In this document: positions 1-11,461 of the stretch, in pieces
Position numbering within the stretch: the first letter of the stretch is position 1
Layout of the letters: each line of letters starts with the position of its first letter
Origin: Corbicula japonica
Lineage: Eukaryota > Mollusca > Bivalvia > Venerida > Cyrenidae
Assembly (NCBI GenBank): GCA_038501625.1
Contig: JAZAYU010000008.1
Location: 12,674,620-12,738,619, forward strand
DNA length: 64,000 bases
Reading direction: 5' to 3'
Made by a program: the position numbers and the translations under genes
Notes under the pieces: model-generated
The model's database searches: none
The model's input: only the letters and a program-made list of their open reading frames with translations
What the model was told of the DNA's origin: nothing

Positions 1-268
1 TTATTTATGGAAAAAATGATTAAAGGGAGTTATCTGAACAACTTGAGACATTGGAAAGTATGCAATATGTTAATGGTTTTATTATTCAAATATTTCTCAA
101 TAAATATGCCTTTAATAAAATACCAGTATTCAGATTCATAATCACAATATTTTTAAATACTACTAGTATTAAAATTCATCTTGCACTTCACATGATAAAA
201 GTCTCTCTTCATGCTGTTTCCATTTTGCATTGGAAAATATTTGGTCAGGGGCACAAACTATTATATAG

Positions 269-404
269 TTATTTGGTTTTTTGACAGGGAATGTGAGGAT
301 ATATTGCCGGTCTGGGTGTCATATTAGCCGAGCCGCAGGCGAGGGATAATATGACACCCAGACCGGCAATATATCCTCACATACCCTTTCAAGGAACCAA
401 ATAA
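269..404. repeat. Long near-perfect hairpin (palindrome)
   Basis: Two 36-nt arms (291-326 and 347-382) are exact reverse complements around a 20-nt GC-rich loop. Weaker complementarity extends the arms outward to about 269 and 404. The loop carries the motif GCCGAGCCGCAGGCGAGG. Such a structure is typical of a palindromic MITE end or of an extruding cruciform. No gene is associated with it. Confidence 0.9.
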
Positions 405-900
405 TTGTTTTATTATACTGCAAAGACTTTTTCAGACAAAATTAATAAGAAAACATCGATTTTTCAATTATTTCGCTTATTTAATGCCGAACAGCTTAAT
501 TCCCCTCTGAGAACCTCAATAATTACATGTCTGACGTCATTAATTTACCTGCATGACGTCACTTCTATAGAAATTGAATGGACTATCCATTTGATTTTTA
601 TTCACAAAATTTGAGAATAATCTGATCATTTTCAACGTTCAAAACATAACATAAATATTTTCTGTAACAATTTTAGTAATTCCTAAGCATACCGCTTTAT
701 AATTTACAAGATCGGCTTCAAATTATGCATTTTTACGGAAATTCAAAACAAAATGGCGGACGACAACAAAAGGTGGGAGGCCAGACGGGGAAATTAAGGC
801 ACGTGCAGTTCATATCTACGGCCGATCCGTAAATATGGATATACATCAGCGGCAAATTATCCAAACAAATTCAAGGAAATTTCTTTGCAGTATAATAATT
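401..900. mobile_element. Putative 0.5 kb non-autonomous element with short inverted ends
   Basis: The stretch ATTATACTGCAAAG near 411-424 is matched in reverse complement by CTTTGCAGTATAAT near 883-896. The segment between them has no convincing reading frame. It abuts the hairpin at 269-404, so both may be parts of one composite MITE-like element. Target-site duplications were not identified. Confidence 0.4.
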
Positions 901-1085
901 GTCTCCACACAAAGTTTTGTCTTAACATGAGTTGCTCACTGGCTTTGTTGTCGATGTGGCTGTTCCAACAGCCCATCAAACGGCTGTAATATCACAAATT
1001 CTTCTCAATATTTTGTTAAGATTGAGAAATTTTAGAATTGTAAATACAAGAATTGAATCGGTATTATAATGTGATCTCCTGGATA

Positions 1086-1154
1086 AAAACATTTGGGTTG
1101 TTTAAAGTAAGCATGATGAACTATCTGGTGCACTTTAAACAACCCAAATGTTTT
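1086..1154. repeat. Perfect 23-bp hairpin
   Basis: Positions 1086-1108 and 1132-1154 are perfect reverse complements with a 23-nt loop. It lies in gene-free DNA. Candidate explanations are a small MITE, a cruciform, or a hairpin RNA; the sequence alone does not choose among them. Confidence 0.85.
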
Positions 1155-1350
1155 CCATACCTTGATGAACCTGATAAAATATTGATTAAATCTTACTTGG
1201 TAATAAATGTGAATTAATGAAAATTAGTATAATAATATAACAAGACTGTTCAAATGATTTTTTTATGGCAACATCAAGGCACTGGATCCTCAAAAGAATC
1301 AAATTTGTGACAGATTTCTTATTCCATAACTCTGTATCTACCGATGTAGT

Positions 1351-1561
1351 CGCATGTGCAAACAGTGTAGATCCAGATCAGCCTGCACATCAGTGCTGCC
1401 TGATCAGAATTAACTCTGTTAACATCTTGGTCAGAAATAACCTTATAAATAAATAAACCGAACAGTGCAAATCCTGATCAGACAGCACAGATGTGCCAGC
1501 TGATGTGGATCTACACTGTGCACCCATGAGATAACAGCCTTGTCCCATGGGATAAAGGGTT
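1351..1561. repeat. Palindromic dispersed repeat, family P2 (full copy)
   Basis: The left half contains GTGTAGATCCAGATCAGCC and the right half contains its near reverse complement, followed by CATGGGATAAAGGGTTAA. Related copies in this window lie near 1855-1945 (half), 5253-5325 (half), 10860-11064, 31099-31262, 36716-36790 (half) and 42690-43005 (interrupted). This is a MITE- or SINE-like family; it encodes nothing convincing, and the short reading frame at 1265-1456 is a by-product. Confidence 0.8.
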
Positions 1562-1854
1562 AAAATCTTTCAGTTTTGTAATCTGAATGTGAATGTATTT
1601 TAAAGAATAATTTTAAAAAATATATTATTTGTAACATTGCATTATCCTTTATTACACTGCTTAAATTACCTAAGATTATTTTCTGTTGCTTAGATATGAT
1701 AATTAGAGGGTACAGGCAAAAGACCACAAATTTCTGCTTTGCACATGCATAAGCTGAAACAATTAAATTAGATTTATTAGACTTAATAATGCTTCACATT
1801 AGAATTATAATGCAATAAAGAAATATAACCGTTTACTCCATATTGAGGCATTTT

Positions 1855-1945
1855 AGCCCAGGTGCAACCACTGATGTGCTGGCTGATCTTGATTTACAGG
1901 GTTGGCACATTCCATAAAGGCGTATATATGGGAGAAAGGGTTAAC
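1855..1945. repeat. Half copy of palindromic repeat P2
   Basis: It shares the ACTGATGTGCTGGCTGATCT...GGGAGAAAGGGTTAA right-hand half with the full copy at 1351-1561 but lacks the left half. It is diverged. Confidence 0.55.
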
Positions 1946-3410
1946 TTGCACATTTGTTTTAGTGGAAATCATTTTTCCACATAAAAAATACCGAAATTAG
2001 TTAAAAATGGAAGTTTTATTGGATTCAGTTGGTGAGCCAAGTTTTCACAGATATTATAACTTGGGTCTCCAAACCTTATATATATATTGTTTGTCAAACA
2101 TAATAAAATTATGTTTAAGTATAAAAATGATATCTATGTTTGTCTTGTTTTATTTGCCCCAGCAAGTTAAGTTAAAGGTGGTATAAGTAGAAAAAATCAC
2201 TTCTTTCCGACCCCTATTGTTTTAGCTCAATGTCACAGGGTCTGTAAATGTCAAATTGGTTTATATTGAATATCCCAACAATCCTGTGACACATATTCTT
2301 CGAACTTCCCCGAATGATTAGACTCTGGGAGAAGATCCCTACTGCTTTTAGGGTCACCATGTCAAAGATCATGGTCATAGTGGCCATGAAATTCTATGAG
2401 TAGATGACCCAATAGTTTTAGAGGTCACATGATCAAAGATCGTTGGTGACATTTCAATACTGATCATATTATGAATATGCAATGGGAAGACATTATCTCT
2501 TAAACCTCAGCTTATAGTTTTCATTGAATGAATTTTGACTTGTTCACAACGCTTTTCATGATATTTCTGCACCTGCAATTTTAAAATTTAGTGATCGTTT
2601 AGCTTAATACAGACATATGATGTCATTACTTTTCACAGCTTACACATAAGTGGTTTAACATAACCGACCGTTTTTTGTTTCCCAAGAACGTGTTTAATGG
2701 CAACTGTCACTTCGTCACTGGCATTGATACTTATCATTTTTCTTGACCATTTTGCATACATTCCATGCAAAGTAGGTGGAGTTCAATGTTCTACAAACGT
2801 TTTGTTTCAAAGTATATAGAATTGGGACGACAAGACTTTCATCTTGCAAAAATCAGTAATAAACCTCGTTGCAAAATTAGGATTAAGTCTGTTTTCCCGA
2901 GATTCACATAATATATTAGTCTCAAAACAAACACCTTAAACCGAATTTAACTTTTAAAGTATTTCTTCTATTGAAACTATTTTTAGAATGTAATCTGTAT
3001 CAAGGAAGCAATATCTGACAACAAGAATCATAACTTCGAATTTTCTAATTTTAGAATGATTTTAACACGAAACGTAATTTTACTTTTGACCTTGAAAGAA
3101 TTTGTACAATGGACAAAAAACTTGGAATATATCATCAGCAACAGGGCTTTAAACTAATAAGAATCATAACTCCTGATTGTCTAAGCTTTGTTATTTCCCA
3201 TGCAAATGACTTAAAACTGGACATTGTATAACAGTATTTCTATAATAGCCATATCACCTGCATGAACAACGCAAGATCTGTCCGCTAGAACGGTCACTGC
3301 TAAAATTATACTTTTACTTTTCGTTTATTTATTATCACAACAAAAAGAACACTGTCCCCGACTCCATTTTATTCATTTTTTCAATAACAAAAATATTTTC
3401 AGCTCGACCA

Positions 3411-3433
3411 CACCCACCCACCCACCCACCCAC
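3411..3433. repeat. (CCCA)n microsatellite
   Basis: Uninterrupted CCCA repeats of about 23 bp. Confidence 0.9.
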
Positions 3434-3773
3434 ATATCCCATATTTTCTCAGGACCACCCCTATTAAAAATCATCACACATTGAATTCATCTTTTTTTTT
3501 CTTTTTTTTTTAAATCAAATTTATATTCATTAAACCAATCCAAGTCTTATCTTTTTTCGTTCTTATGGTAATCATAGCGACCCCACTCTTGCAGGTTTTT
3601 GTCGTTGTTGTGAACGGACTTTAGACTCGCTTCCTGGTTTAAATGGGGCTCCATTCATGCTGTAGTTTCGTCTGACTGGCTTTTTTCTTTCACTTACCTG
3701 GTTCGAAAAACTATACTATTTTCCCCTTATACAGAACAAGTCAGTAACATTTATATAGTAATTCAATAATTTT

Positions 3774-4975
3774 TAGCTCACCTGTCACATAGTGACAATG
3801 TGAGCTTTTGTGATCGCAATTTGTCCGGCGTCCGTCCGTAAACTTTTTATTTAAACGACATCTCCTCTTAAACCCCTGGGCCAAAGTTGATGAAACTTGC
3901 CACGGATGTTCCTTGCACCAAGCTCCTCCAAAGTTGATCAAAGAAATCAATTCCATGCAGAACTCTGGTTGCCATGGCAACCTAAAGGAAAAACTTTAAA
4001 AATCTTCTTGTCTGAAACCACAAGGCCTAGAGCTTAGATGTTTGGCATTTAGCACCCTCTAGTGGAACTCTACAAAGATTGTTCAAATTATTTCCCTGGG
4101 GTCAAAATTGGCTCCGCCCCAGGGGTGACTTCATTTTACATAGACTTATATAGGAAATCTTTAAAAATCTTCTTCTCACAAACCTTAATGCGTACAGCTT
4201 AGATATTTGGTAAGTAGCATTGTCTAATGGATGTCTACTAAATTTGTTCAAATTATGTCCCCTGGGCCAAAATCGGCCACGCCCTAGGGTTCTCTTGGTT
4301 TACATAGACTTATATAGGAAAAACATGAAAAATCATTTTTCTTCGAAACTAATAGGACTAGATCTTAGATATTTGGTGCTGAGTATTGTGTAGAGACCCT
4401 TTATCAACTTTGTTTAAAAGTTGCCCCTTGGGTCAAAATTGTCCCCGCCCCGGGGGCCCTTGAACCAGTCAAACTTTAAAAATCTTCCTACTGGAAACCT
4501 CAAAGCCTAAAGCTTAGATATTTGGAATGTAGCATTGTCTAGTGGATGTCTACCAAGTTTGTTCAAATTATGTCCCCTGGGCCAAAATTGGCCACGCCCC
4601 AGGGTTCTCTTAGTTTACATTGATTTATAAAGGAAAACATGAAAAATCATTTTTCTCCGAAACTAATAGGACTAGACCTTAGATATTTGGTGTTGAGTAT
4701 TGTGAAAAGACCCTTTACCAACATTGTTTAAATGTTGTCCCTGGGGTCAAAATTGGCCCCGTCCTGAGGGCCCTTAAGATGTAAAAAAGGAAAACTTTAA
4801 AAATCTTCCTACTGCAAACCTCAATGCCTAAAGCTTAGATATTTGGTATGTAGCATTGTCTAGTGGATGTCTACAACGTTTTTGACTTGATTTTACCACA
4901 CTTGCACAAAACTCTTGCAAGCATTGAGCAGTTGTTAACAGGTGAGCGACCCAGGGCCCTATGGACCCTCTTGTA
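3774..4975. mobile_element. Non-autonomous DNA-transposon-like element with internal tandem monomers
   Basis: The left end reads AGCTCACCTGTCACATAGTG and folds on itself with a downstream GTGAGCT. The right end reads CAGGTGAGCGACCCAGGG, giving a short inverted terminal match (GCTCACCTG/CAGGTGAGC). The interior holds about six diverged monomers of roughly 150-165 bp, starting near 3990, 4155, 4320, 4470, 4635 and 4793. Each contains a 'taaaaatctt/gaaaaatcat' start, 'cttagatatttgg', and a 'ccctggg(g)tcaaaattgg' core. It has no transposase. I know this layout as a common dispersed repeat in bivalve genomes; the family name is not certain. Confidence 0.7.
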
Positions 4976-5252
4976 TTGTTATTGTAGTGGTACTACTTTT
5001 ATGAACTTTAGCGAATGGAATGGACAATATGGAATGAAATTGCACCCAAGTTTGCATGCGGGAATGTGTACAAATTTGCAGTTATTATGGTAATTGCACA
5101 TTAAACATATATACGCACATGTTTTTTGTTTTGACATTTGATAAACATGTTAATGTTATAGGTTGTATCCTAAATGCGATCAGTGTATATCAAGCCTGTC
5201 ATGCACACTAGTTGCTTTACAGTTCATAAGGTTTTTTTAGTAAAAAGTGGTG

Positions 5253-5325
5253 AGTGTAGATCCAAATCAGACTGCACTGATGTGCAAGCCGATCTGGATA
5301 TACACTGGTCCCCATTGGAGTAAAA
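5253..5325. repeat. Partial copy of palindromic repeat P2
   Basis: It contains GTGTAGATCCAAATCAGAC and the facing CCGATCTGGATATACACTGG, then GGAGTAAAAAG. It looks like a copy with its middle deleted, giving a compact hairpin. Confidence 0.6.
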
Positions 5326-6193
5326 AGCTTACACAAATATTTTTTTTTACTATCATTCAATTTTCAAAATTAGTGCTGTTAAAAGTGAATGAAATCCTGA
5401 CGGATTCACTATATACTTGAATTGCTCAGTGCTTACTTCATACTCCAAACTTATATTTATATTTACAGTTTCTCTTATATTTGCTTTCTGTATGTACATG
5501 TATGTAATGTATGAGCAAACAGTGTATTGTGAAACCATATGTAAACCCTATATGGATTCAGTGTCATATATTTCAAGCGCTTTTCTTCAACCATGGAATT
5601 TATTGCCATGTAATCGATGTGAATTCTAGCCTGAATGCACACGATTCTCATAAATGTCGGTTTATAACAGCACCAGCTAAATCATAGATAATGAGCAGCA
5701 ATTTATCAAATGAGCTCAGATTACTGTTTAGAGACTAGTATGGTATTGTTATTAAAATATTGGCATATCTGTGGTTAGGTTGCTTACTAAACGTGTGTAA
5801 ATAAAACATTAAGGATGTTAGGTAACTGAATGGTGATAAATCGCAGGTATGATGGCCTGATTGAGGGCTAGATGTATGGTGTATAGGGAAATCTTGAAAA
5901 TGAACATAGAATCACCATTTGTTTCCTTTGTCAATGCCATCGTGTTCTTGCAGATTCGACTCCAGGGGCTTTTTTTTTAGTAAAGTCATCGTGTACCCAC
6001 CTTTTAATGCTATTAATTTCTTATGTTTCACATGTTTGTGTGCTTTTGCATGCAACATTGTCGAGCTGATGTCGAGCTGATGTGTGGGTTGGAACTAATT
6101 CAACAAGACAACTTGTACTTGTTTGTCCATACGAGCACCTGTTGAGCAAGTGTGAGGTTGGTGAACCCTATAACCCTATAACCAGATTTAAAG

Positions 6194-6221
6194 CCCCCCC
6201 CCCCCCCCCCCCCCCCCCCCC
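6194..6221. repeat. Poly-C tract (28 nt)
   Basis: Uninterrupted run of 28 C. Such a G/C homopolymer is rare in AT-rich DNA, can form unusual secondary structure, and is a likely length-error point in assembly. Confidence 0.95.
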
Positions 6222-7218
6222 TTGGCAAACTGTTTTGTCAATGACCGTTCTAAGGCGGTAACCCATCGGGTTCTCATTTTTGTTAAATGTTAGTGGTGTC
6301 TATTTTGAAATTGATTATTTTATAACTCTTGTTCTTTTTTTCTTTCTACTTATAGCTGTGAGAAAATGATGTGTCTCCTTGCCCCACTCCTTGCCCCACT
6401 TACCCCTAATCCGTAGGATGAAGTGAGATTAATACAATGATGCAAAATCATTCATATTTTCAGATGGAGTGTTTTGGTGGGAGCTGGTTTGACCCGCACC
6501 ATTTACTTCAAGCAGAGATTGTTCAGCCTTTTTAACCGTTTTTCTGGGGATGTATACAGTCTTCATCCCCCACCTCTCTAGGGACATCCTTCATCTGCCT
6601 CAGAAAGTCTTTTAATTAACATGTTCTCAAATACTGCACAAACATTTCATTTAAAATTCATTATCCGAAGGATCTTAATTAACTTGAAACAGTTCTGATC
6701 GCATACTCGGAGGAATAATCGACTACGTAGGTTTTCTAATTAGTAAATTACTGTCTATTAAAGAATATTATATTTTAATTAATGGCACAGAGTTACAGGA
6801 AATAAGATCTTTTTATAAATAAGCGTTCAGGGAGCATGTTTAATTTTTGTAGTTACGACATAAACGCGCTTGCATGTATCAAAGATTTTAAGTGGTAAAA
6901 AGAGATTTGGGCAAAAATAGGACAGATTTTTGTTCGTGCAAAATAATTATTCAAAATGAAACTTTATACAAAACCATTGTTGTATCGAAATTTCGCCGTT
7001 TGACGACATTAGTCGAAAGGAAAATTCTATTTCTAAAAAGAACAGAATAAAGAGTACAAAGAGAAGGTTTTTTTGCTTTTGCGCGTGATGTGCGCGTGAT
7101 GTTTGCGGTGCTAAAGAACCAACTTTCTCTTAAACGGGAACCGTACTCTGTTTCTTTAACAAATGCATGATCTTTATACAGTCATTTTCGCAACGTACAG
7201 GTAAATATAGTCTTTATT

Positions 7219-7530
7219 TCAGCCAATCTAGACCCAATATTATAAAAGGAGAATTGAGACCGGTCTCAAATCTCAAAGATATGGCCCCAAGGCTGTAAAA
7301 CGGAGATTGGCAACCAGTCTCAAATCTCAAGCATCCGATTGGCTAAAATGGAAACCATATGCTTGAGATTTAAGTGGTTTTCATTCTCAGTTTTATAACA
7401 TTGGGCCCTCATTGGCTGAAAGGGAGACTTGTCATCATTTCAGCCAATCAGATATTTGAGATTTGAGACAGATGATCAATCTCAGTTTGTAATCTTCAGA
7501 CTAGGTCTTTGAGATTCGAGACTCGTTTCC
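7219..7530. repeat. Cluster of palindromic MITE-like repeats, family P1
   Basis: Several interleaved arms related to TGAGATTTGAGACTGG and TTCAGCCAATCAGA in both orientations, with ends resembling CAATATTATAAAA / TTTTATAACATTG. Other copies in this window: 10042-10112 (half), 17051-17138, 42807-42950, 48395-48492 and 60373-60506. There is no coding capacity. Confidence 0.75.
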
Positions 7531-8595
7531 GAACGTGGACACAAAACTTGCACTATTTCCTTTAAATGAAATGACAATCACTCTTCCGGAGGCAAATGCG
7601 TCGCTTTGTTTAGTCTGGTACCCGACGTACTATCAAACAGTACGTCTGGCATGGGCTAAAATATGGCGACGTCCTGTGTAAGTAGCAAATTTATATTAAA
7701 ATGTTAAAATATAGACCATTTGGATCAATTACAAAATAATATGTCTCCGACTGTAGATTTAATATAGCACAACAATAATAACCAATTTTCACTTGACATA
7801 GCATAGGCCAGCATTAGTTAAGGGTTGGTATCAATTATATGCAAACAAAAGAAAAATACTTACGGAGTTCGAAAAGTTTGGTCAAATTTTTTTTATAAGT
7901 TTGGTGCGACAAATATATTTTTACTGTGGGAGTCTGTTTACACAGGGCGCTGCCGTTATTGGTGTATGCCTGACCCAATAATGTAATGACAGGAGCAACC
8001 AGACTACGCTTTGTCGGCCCTTTAGAGGCCGAGTTTTTATAATAGATCGAACCTAGCTATTACACAAACATTTTATCACATTGCAATTGCGCATAGACTG
8101 TCGACATTTTGTGAACCAATAAATGTAAAACGTATATTAATTCACTTGTCCATTAAGCAAATTAATAAAACTGTTACAAAATACGGCAACATTGTACAGC
8201 ATTGAAATTCTTATTCGCGTCTCATATTCCCTTAACAACGGAATCTTGGGAAATCGATCACCTGCCTTATTGGCTGTTCAGGAAGTGCTTTATTATTATT
8301 CTTAATGCTTTGATAAATTCTAAGGTTGGTGCAGTGCATCAGAAAGATATGTTCAGACCGGCATAAATCCAAATACCATCAGCAGGACCAGGCTGTTATA
8401 GTCGTTACAGTCAAAATACATAATGCATTTTTTCATGAGGGAATTATATCGTTTCCCCTCCGATTGGTATTGCAGGAACCTAAATTGCAATCAGAAAATA
8501 TCCAGATATCACATATATGACATTTTCCCCTATGCCTATATAAAGAACACAATGAATGCAAATGCCTGGTTTCTGTGTTTGTATAGTGTGATTCG

Positions 8596-8598
<3 letters not shown>

Positions 8599-8671
<73 letters not shown>

Positions 8672-8681
8672 GTCTCGTAGT
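8599..8681. repeat. (CT)n microsatellite passing into (GTCTC)n
   Basis: About 68 bp of CT dinucleotides followed by three GTCTC-type units. The Ser-Leu and Arg-Glu rich reading frames across it are artefacts of the repeat. Confidence 0.95.
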
Positions 8682-8972
8682 AGTGTAGTAGCATTGAGAT
8701 AAAAAAAAGGAGTTTTATCGTTTTGGCACCAAAGAGACGAAATAGGAAATGTACTGTTGACATAATACTATATTTGTTTCGCCCGGATGACCTCTGTTGG
8801 CTGTTTTCTTACATTGCTTGGCAGCTGCTTCTAGCTGTCTTCTGTCGTGTAGATAAGTGATTATCACGCTGGGCAACACCAGGATTATTATGCTCTTATA
8901 AAATATTTACAACAATATTGTTATGTGTGTAATTTAAATCAAGTTTCTTTTCGGTCATTCACATTGTATTAG

Positions 8973-9013
8973 AGACCAAACAACGAATCTAGATCAGTCG
9001 TTTCAAATACAAG
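8973..9013 (+). other. Possible small exon upstream of the duplicated exon
   Basis: An AG after a pyrimidine-containing tract (ends 8972) and a strong donor GTAAGT at 9014 bracket 41 nt with an open frame. The deduced peptide ending LDQSFQIQ loosely resembles the end of the better-supported exon at 9062-9122 (LDKVAFTQ). The support is only splice signals and this weak likeness. Confidence 0.25.
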
Positions 9014-9032
9014 GTAAGTTAGAAAATATTGA

Positions 9033-9545
9033 TAGTAGTCACTGTTGTACATCGTCCACAGGATATAGCGCCTCGAAACAACGAAAACGAAAGTAGTTTG
9101 GATAAGGTCGCATTTACCCAAGGTAATGTTTCAACTTATTTCTCCATCAATACTTTATCGATTTCTCTAACATAAACATATTTTTGGAGCTAAATATTTC
9201 TTGTTTTTAAAGCAGTATTTGATTTTTTCTGCAAGTTGGTCAGTATTTGTTAAATTTGCGAGTAAGTGTAGCCTAGTAGTTGACATTTGCAAACAATTTG
9301 ATATTTTCCGATGATCAAGCCCAAAACGCATTTGTTTTCTGAAAATCAGTATGGAGGGATAAAATATAGACTTTCCCCCAATTGTATCAAAGCCGTCATT
9401 CACCAACTCGGGATACTTTTAACAAAATTTGCAAAAAACAATCATGCCTTGGGTACAGAGTCTAGCAAAAAAACACATTTAAATGAACGGGGTATAGATA
9501 TCCAATGAACAGGGTTTAGTAGTATGTGTACGGTGTCTAGTAGTC
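9033..9545. repeat. Left arm of an inverted segmental duplication
   Basis: This arm matches the reverse complement of 11462-11965 at roughly 80% identity by eye, with small indels. Shared blocks include AAGCCCAAAACGCATTTG, GTGTAGCCTAGT and AACATTACCTTGGGTA (in reverse). The two arms are separated by 1.9 kb that holds the C2HC zinc-finger exon. A candidate small exon is preserved in both arms. Confidence 0.88.
9062..9122 (+). CDS. Candidate 61-nt coding exon (duplicated, inverted copy at 11.9 kb)
   Basis: An AG acceptor (CCACAG) and a GTAATG donor bracket 61 nt that are open in only one frame, giving a 20-residue peptide beginning DIAP and ending KVAFTQ. The inverted duplicate keeps both splice sites and the same open frame with four amino-acid changes and no indel. 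Flanking intron-like DNA in the same arms has indels, which favours selection on this block. The peptide is polar and low-complexity, like a linker. It would begin in phase 0 and end in phase 1, which does not join directly to the zinc-finger exon at 9652 (phase 0), so another exon or a different partner is needed. I do not recognise the protein. Confidence 0.45.
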
Positions 9546-9651
9546 AAATCATTTTATAGATAAATCTTGTATATTATTTTTATTTGGAAATGCTATCATT
9601 TCAGACTAAATCCAGTAATACTTGAGGGAACATTAAAGAGGAAACCATTAG

Positions 9652-9735
9652 GAGCCGAGGTACATGTGCGAGAACTGCGGGAAAGCATTCGCATGGCGAT
9701 CATCACTTGCAGTGCACAAAAAGAAATGCAAATGA
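9652..9735 (+). CDS. C2HC zinc-finger 3'-terminal exon
   Basis: Read from 9652, the frame encodes a single zinc finger, residues Y-M-C-E-N-C-G-K-A-F, then L, H and a final C, followed by CK and a TGA stop at 9733-9735. Spacing is C-X2-C-X3-F-X5-L-X2-H-X4-C, the canonical finger layout with Cys as the fourth ligand. An in-frame TAG ends directly at the proposed acceptor (CCATTAG, 9651), so the finger can only be translated by splicing. The polypyrimidine tract is poor. A single C2HC finger in a last exon is how BTB genes of the lola/mod(mdg4) type build alternative isoforms; that comparison is inference. An AATAAA signal lies near 9902. No BTB exon is visible in the window. Confidence 0.6.
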   Translation, partial: EPRYMCENCGKAFAWRSSLAVHKKKCK

Positions 9736-10041
9736 TTAAAACAATAGTTTTAAAGTTAACATTTAAACGTTTACATTAGTTTTTAAATACACCCGGTAAA
9801 AACTGCATCTTGTGTTTTTATAGAATGCACGGCGTGCCTTTGTGTATTGACGTTAATTATGAAAAACTTTTATCGTTTTTTTTTTCATATATATATGTCT
9901 TAAATAAAGACTTTAAAAAGTGTTTTGTTAGTTTCTTGCAAAGTGCCAGTAACGAAGCAAGTTTAAGGTAATCGTGACAAACAATTTCGCATTAATGGTC
10001 TGCAAACAAAGAGCACTCAGCTGTCTGCAATGCCACTGGTA

Positions 10042-10112
10042 ACCATTTCAGCCAATCAGACGCCTGAGATTTGAGACTCGTTTCAAATTTCAGTTTTATA
10101 ACCTTAAAGTAA
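10042..10112. repeat. Half copy of palindromic repeat P1
   Basis: It contains TTCAGCCAATCAGACGCC, TGAGATTTGAGACTCG and AGTTTTATAACCTT, matching one half of the P1 family. Confidence 0.7.
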
Positions 10113-10859
10113 ATACCTAGGGCTGTGTGTTTTACAACGCCCATTCCAGGTTATCGTTTTATGAATATTTTTATTCGTTACTCAGTTGTATCGCAAAAGG
10201 AATGCAAAAGCAAATAAGTAGTTGGAGTCTATACATAACAAACACAGTAGGGACAAGTATACAAAATCACAAAAACAATCCGATAATAAAACTTCTTCTT
10301 ATTACCACTTTTTATTTATTATTTACTCATATTTATTAATAAAGATTCTGTTTTACATTACTCTCAATCTATAAAACAAAATCAAGTTAAATAATATTTA
10401 CAAATAACCCAAAACAAGAGTCCAAGTGTAACCCGTTTGCATTAATTTTGTCTGATTAATCAACATTGGAGTTTTCGTTTATCTCTGAACCAATCTGCCG
10501 TTATCCGATGTTTACAACGATGGCACTGATTTATGCATTGATATTGTCCGTGTACTCATCATTATATAATAAAAACTTTAAATTGTATCGAACTCTATGT
10601 TTACTCTGCGGTCTGCCAATAATTTGCTATGGTCCTCCCGAAAATACTGGCGAACACCCCGAGCACCTTATGCTGCATCGTCTGGACCGTATTTTGTCAC
10701 AAACTTTCTGTGAGCTTTTCGCTTTGCCCGTCTTTTCGTGTCGAACATGTAATTTCTAAAATTTAAAAATGGAATATGATAACAAACATTTAATTATTAT
10801 AAACAATATATTAATACACCGCCCCTTTAAAAATTTAGTCCTTATATTCGCGTTTTACG

Positions 10860-11064
10860 CATGTGCCACCAGTGTAGATCTAGATCAGCCGGCACATCCG
10901 TGCCGTATGATAAGGATCGGCCGTGTTCGCGTTCAGGTCAGATATAACCTATAAATCAGAATGCAAACAGTGCAGATTCTGATCAGACGAAACGGATGTG
11001 TCGGCTGATCTGGATCTACACTGCTGGCCCAAGCCACAACGGCATCTATATGGAGTAAAGGTTA
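10860..11064. repeat. Palindromic dispersed repeat, family P2 (full copy)
   Basis: The left part GTGTAGATCTAGATCAGCC is mirrored by GGCTGATCTGGATCTACACT. The right end is GGAGTAAAGGTTAA, and the middle contains AACCTATAAATCAGAATGC as in the 31.1 kb copy. Confidence 0.8.
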
Positions 11065-11461
11065 AGACATTTAATATTATGTTCGTACATTTATAAGAAA
11101 AAAATTAACGAAATTGCAGTTATCTGTCTTTACTTGTAAGTTTGTTTAAAAACACTGGTGAATTATGTTTCTATGAAACGATTTAAAATAATGTATTTTC
11201 TGCAAACCACCCTGTATTTGTTTTAGAACCTATCTTAGTACCTTTTGGATCTAGATCTTGAAATTGACCAAACAGGTTTTCTACTTCGAGACTTTCCAAC
11301 GCTCTAGGACAGTAGGACCCACATTTCACATATGGGAATAGCTGAAACCTTCGTTCTATGTTCGTCATAAAGCCCTGGAACATTACATTGGGTATTCCAT
11401 TAATGTGCATGTCGTATGGTGGAAACTAGCATAAGTTTACGTCTGTCAGAGGCCATTCTCT

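Larger units (their letters stand above)
901..3770. other. Gene-free stretch with scattered repeats
   Basis: Apart from the P2 copies and the 1086-1154 hairpin, no supported coding exon is visible. Around 2200-2460 the sequence resembles diverged tandem copies of a 'ggtcaccatgtcaaag'-type motif. A short (CCCA)n microsatellite lies at about 3411-3433. Confidence 0.6.
4976..8590. other. Gene-free stretch
   Basis: No exon with convincing splice sites and codon structure was found. Contents are the P2 fragment, a 28-nt poly-C run (6194-6221), a cluster of P1 palindromic repeats (7219-7530) and a small perfect hairpin GACGTACT/AGTACGTC at 7624-7646. Confidence 0.6.
9736..11460. other. Non-coding stretch between the inverted arms
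   Basis: It holds a P1 half copy (10042-10112) and a P2 copy (10860-11064). The short open frame at 10466-10759 has no motif or splice support. On the minus strand near 11340-11270, a reading YVKCGSYCPRALESL falls where the partner of the zinc-finger exon would be expected relative to the right arm, but it lacks a full set of metal ligands. Confidence 0.45.

Noticed and set aside
8423..8763. Ser-Leu and Arg-Glu repeat proteins
   Set aside because: Translations of a CT microsatellite.
10466..10759. 97-codon plus-strand frame with several Cys residues
   Set aside because: Cys spacing does not fit a zinc finger and there are no splice signals.
11183..11410. Zinc-finger partner exon in the right-hand inverted arm
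   Set aside because: CGSY-like residues occur near the expected place, but the His and one Cys are absent, and restoring a finger would need indels.
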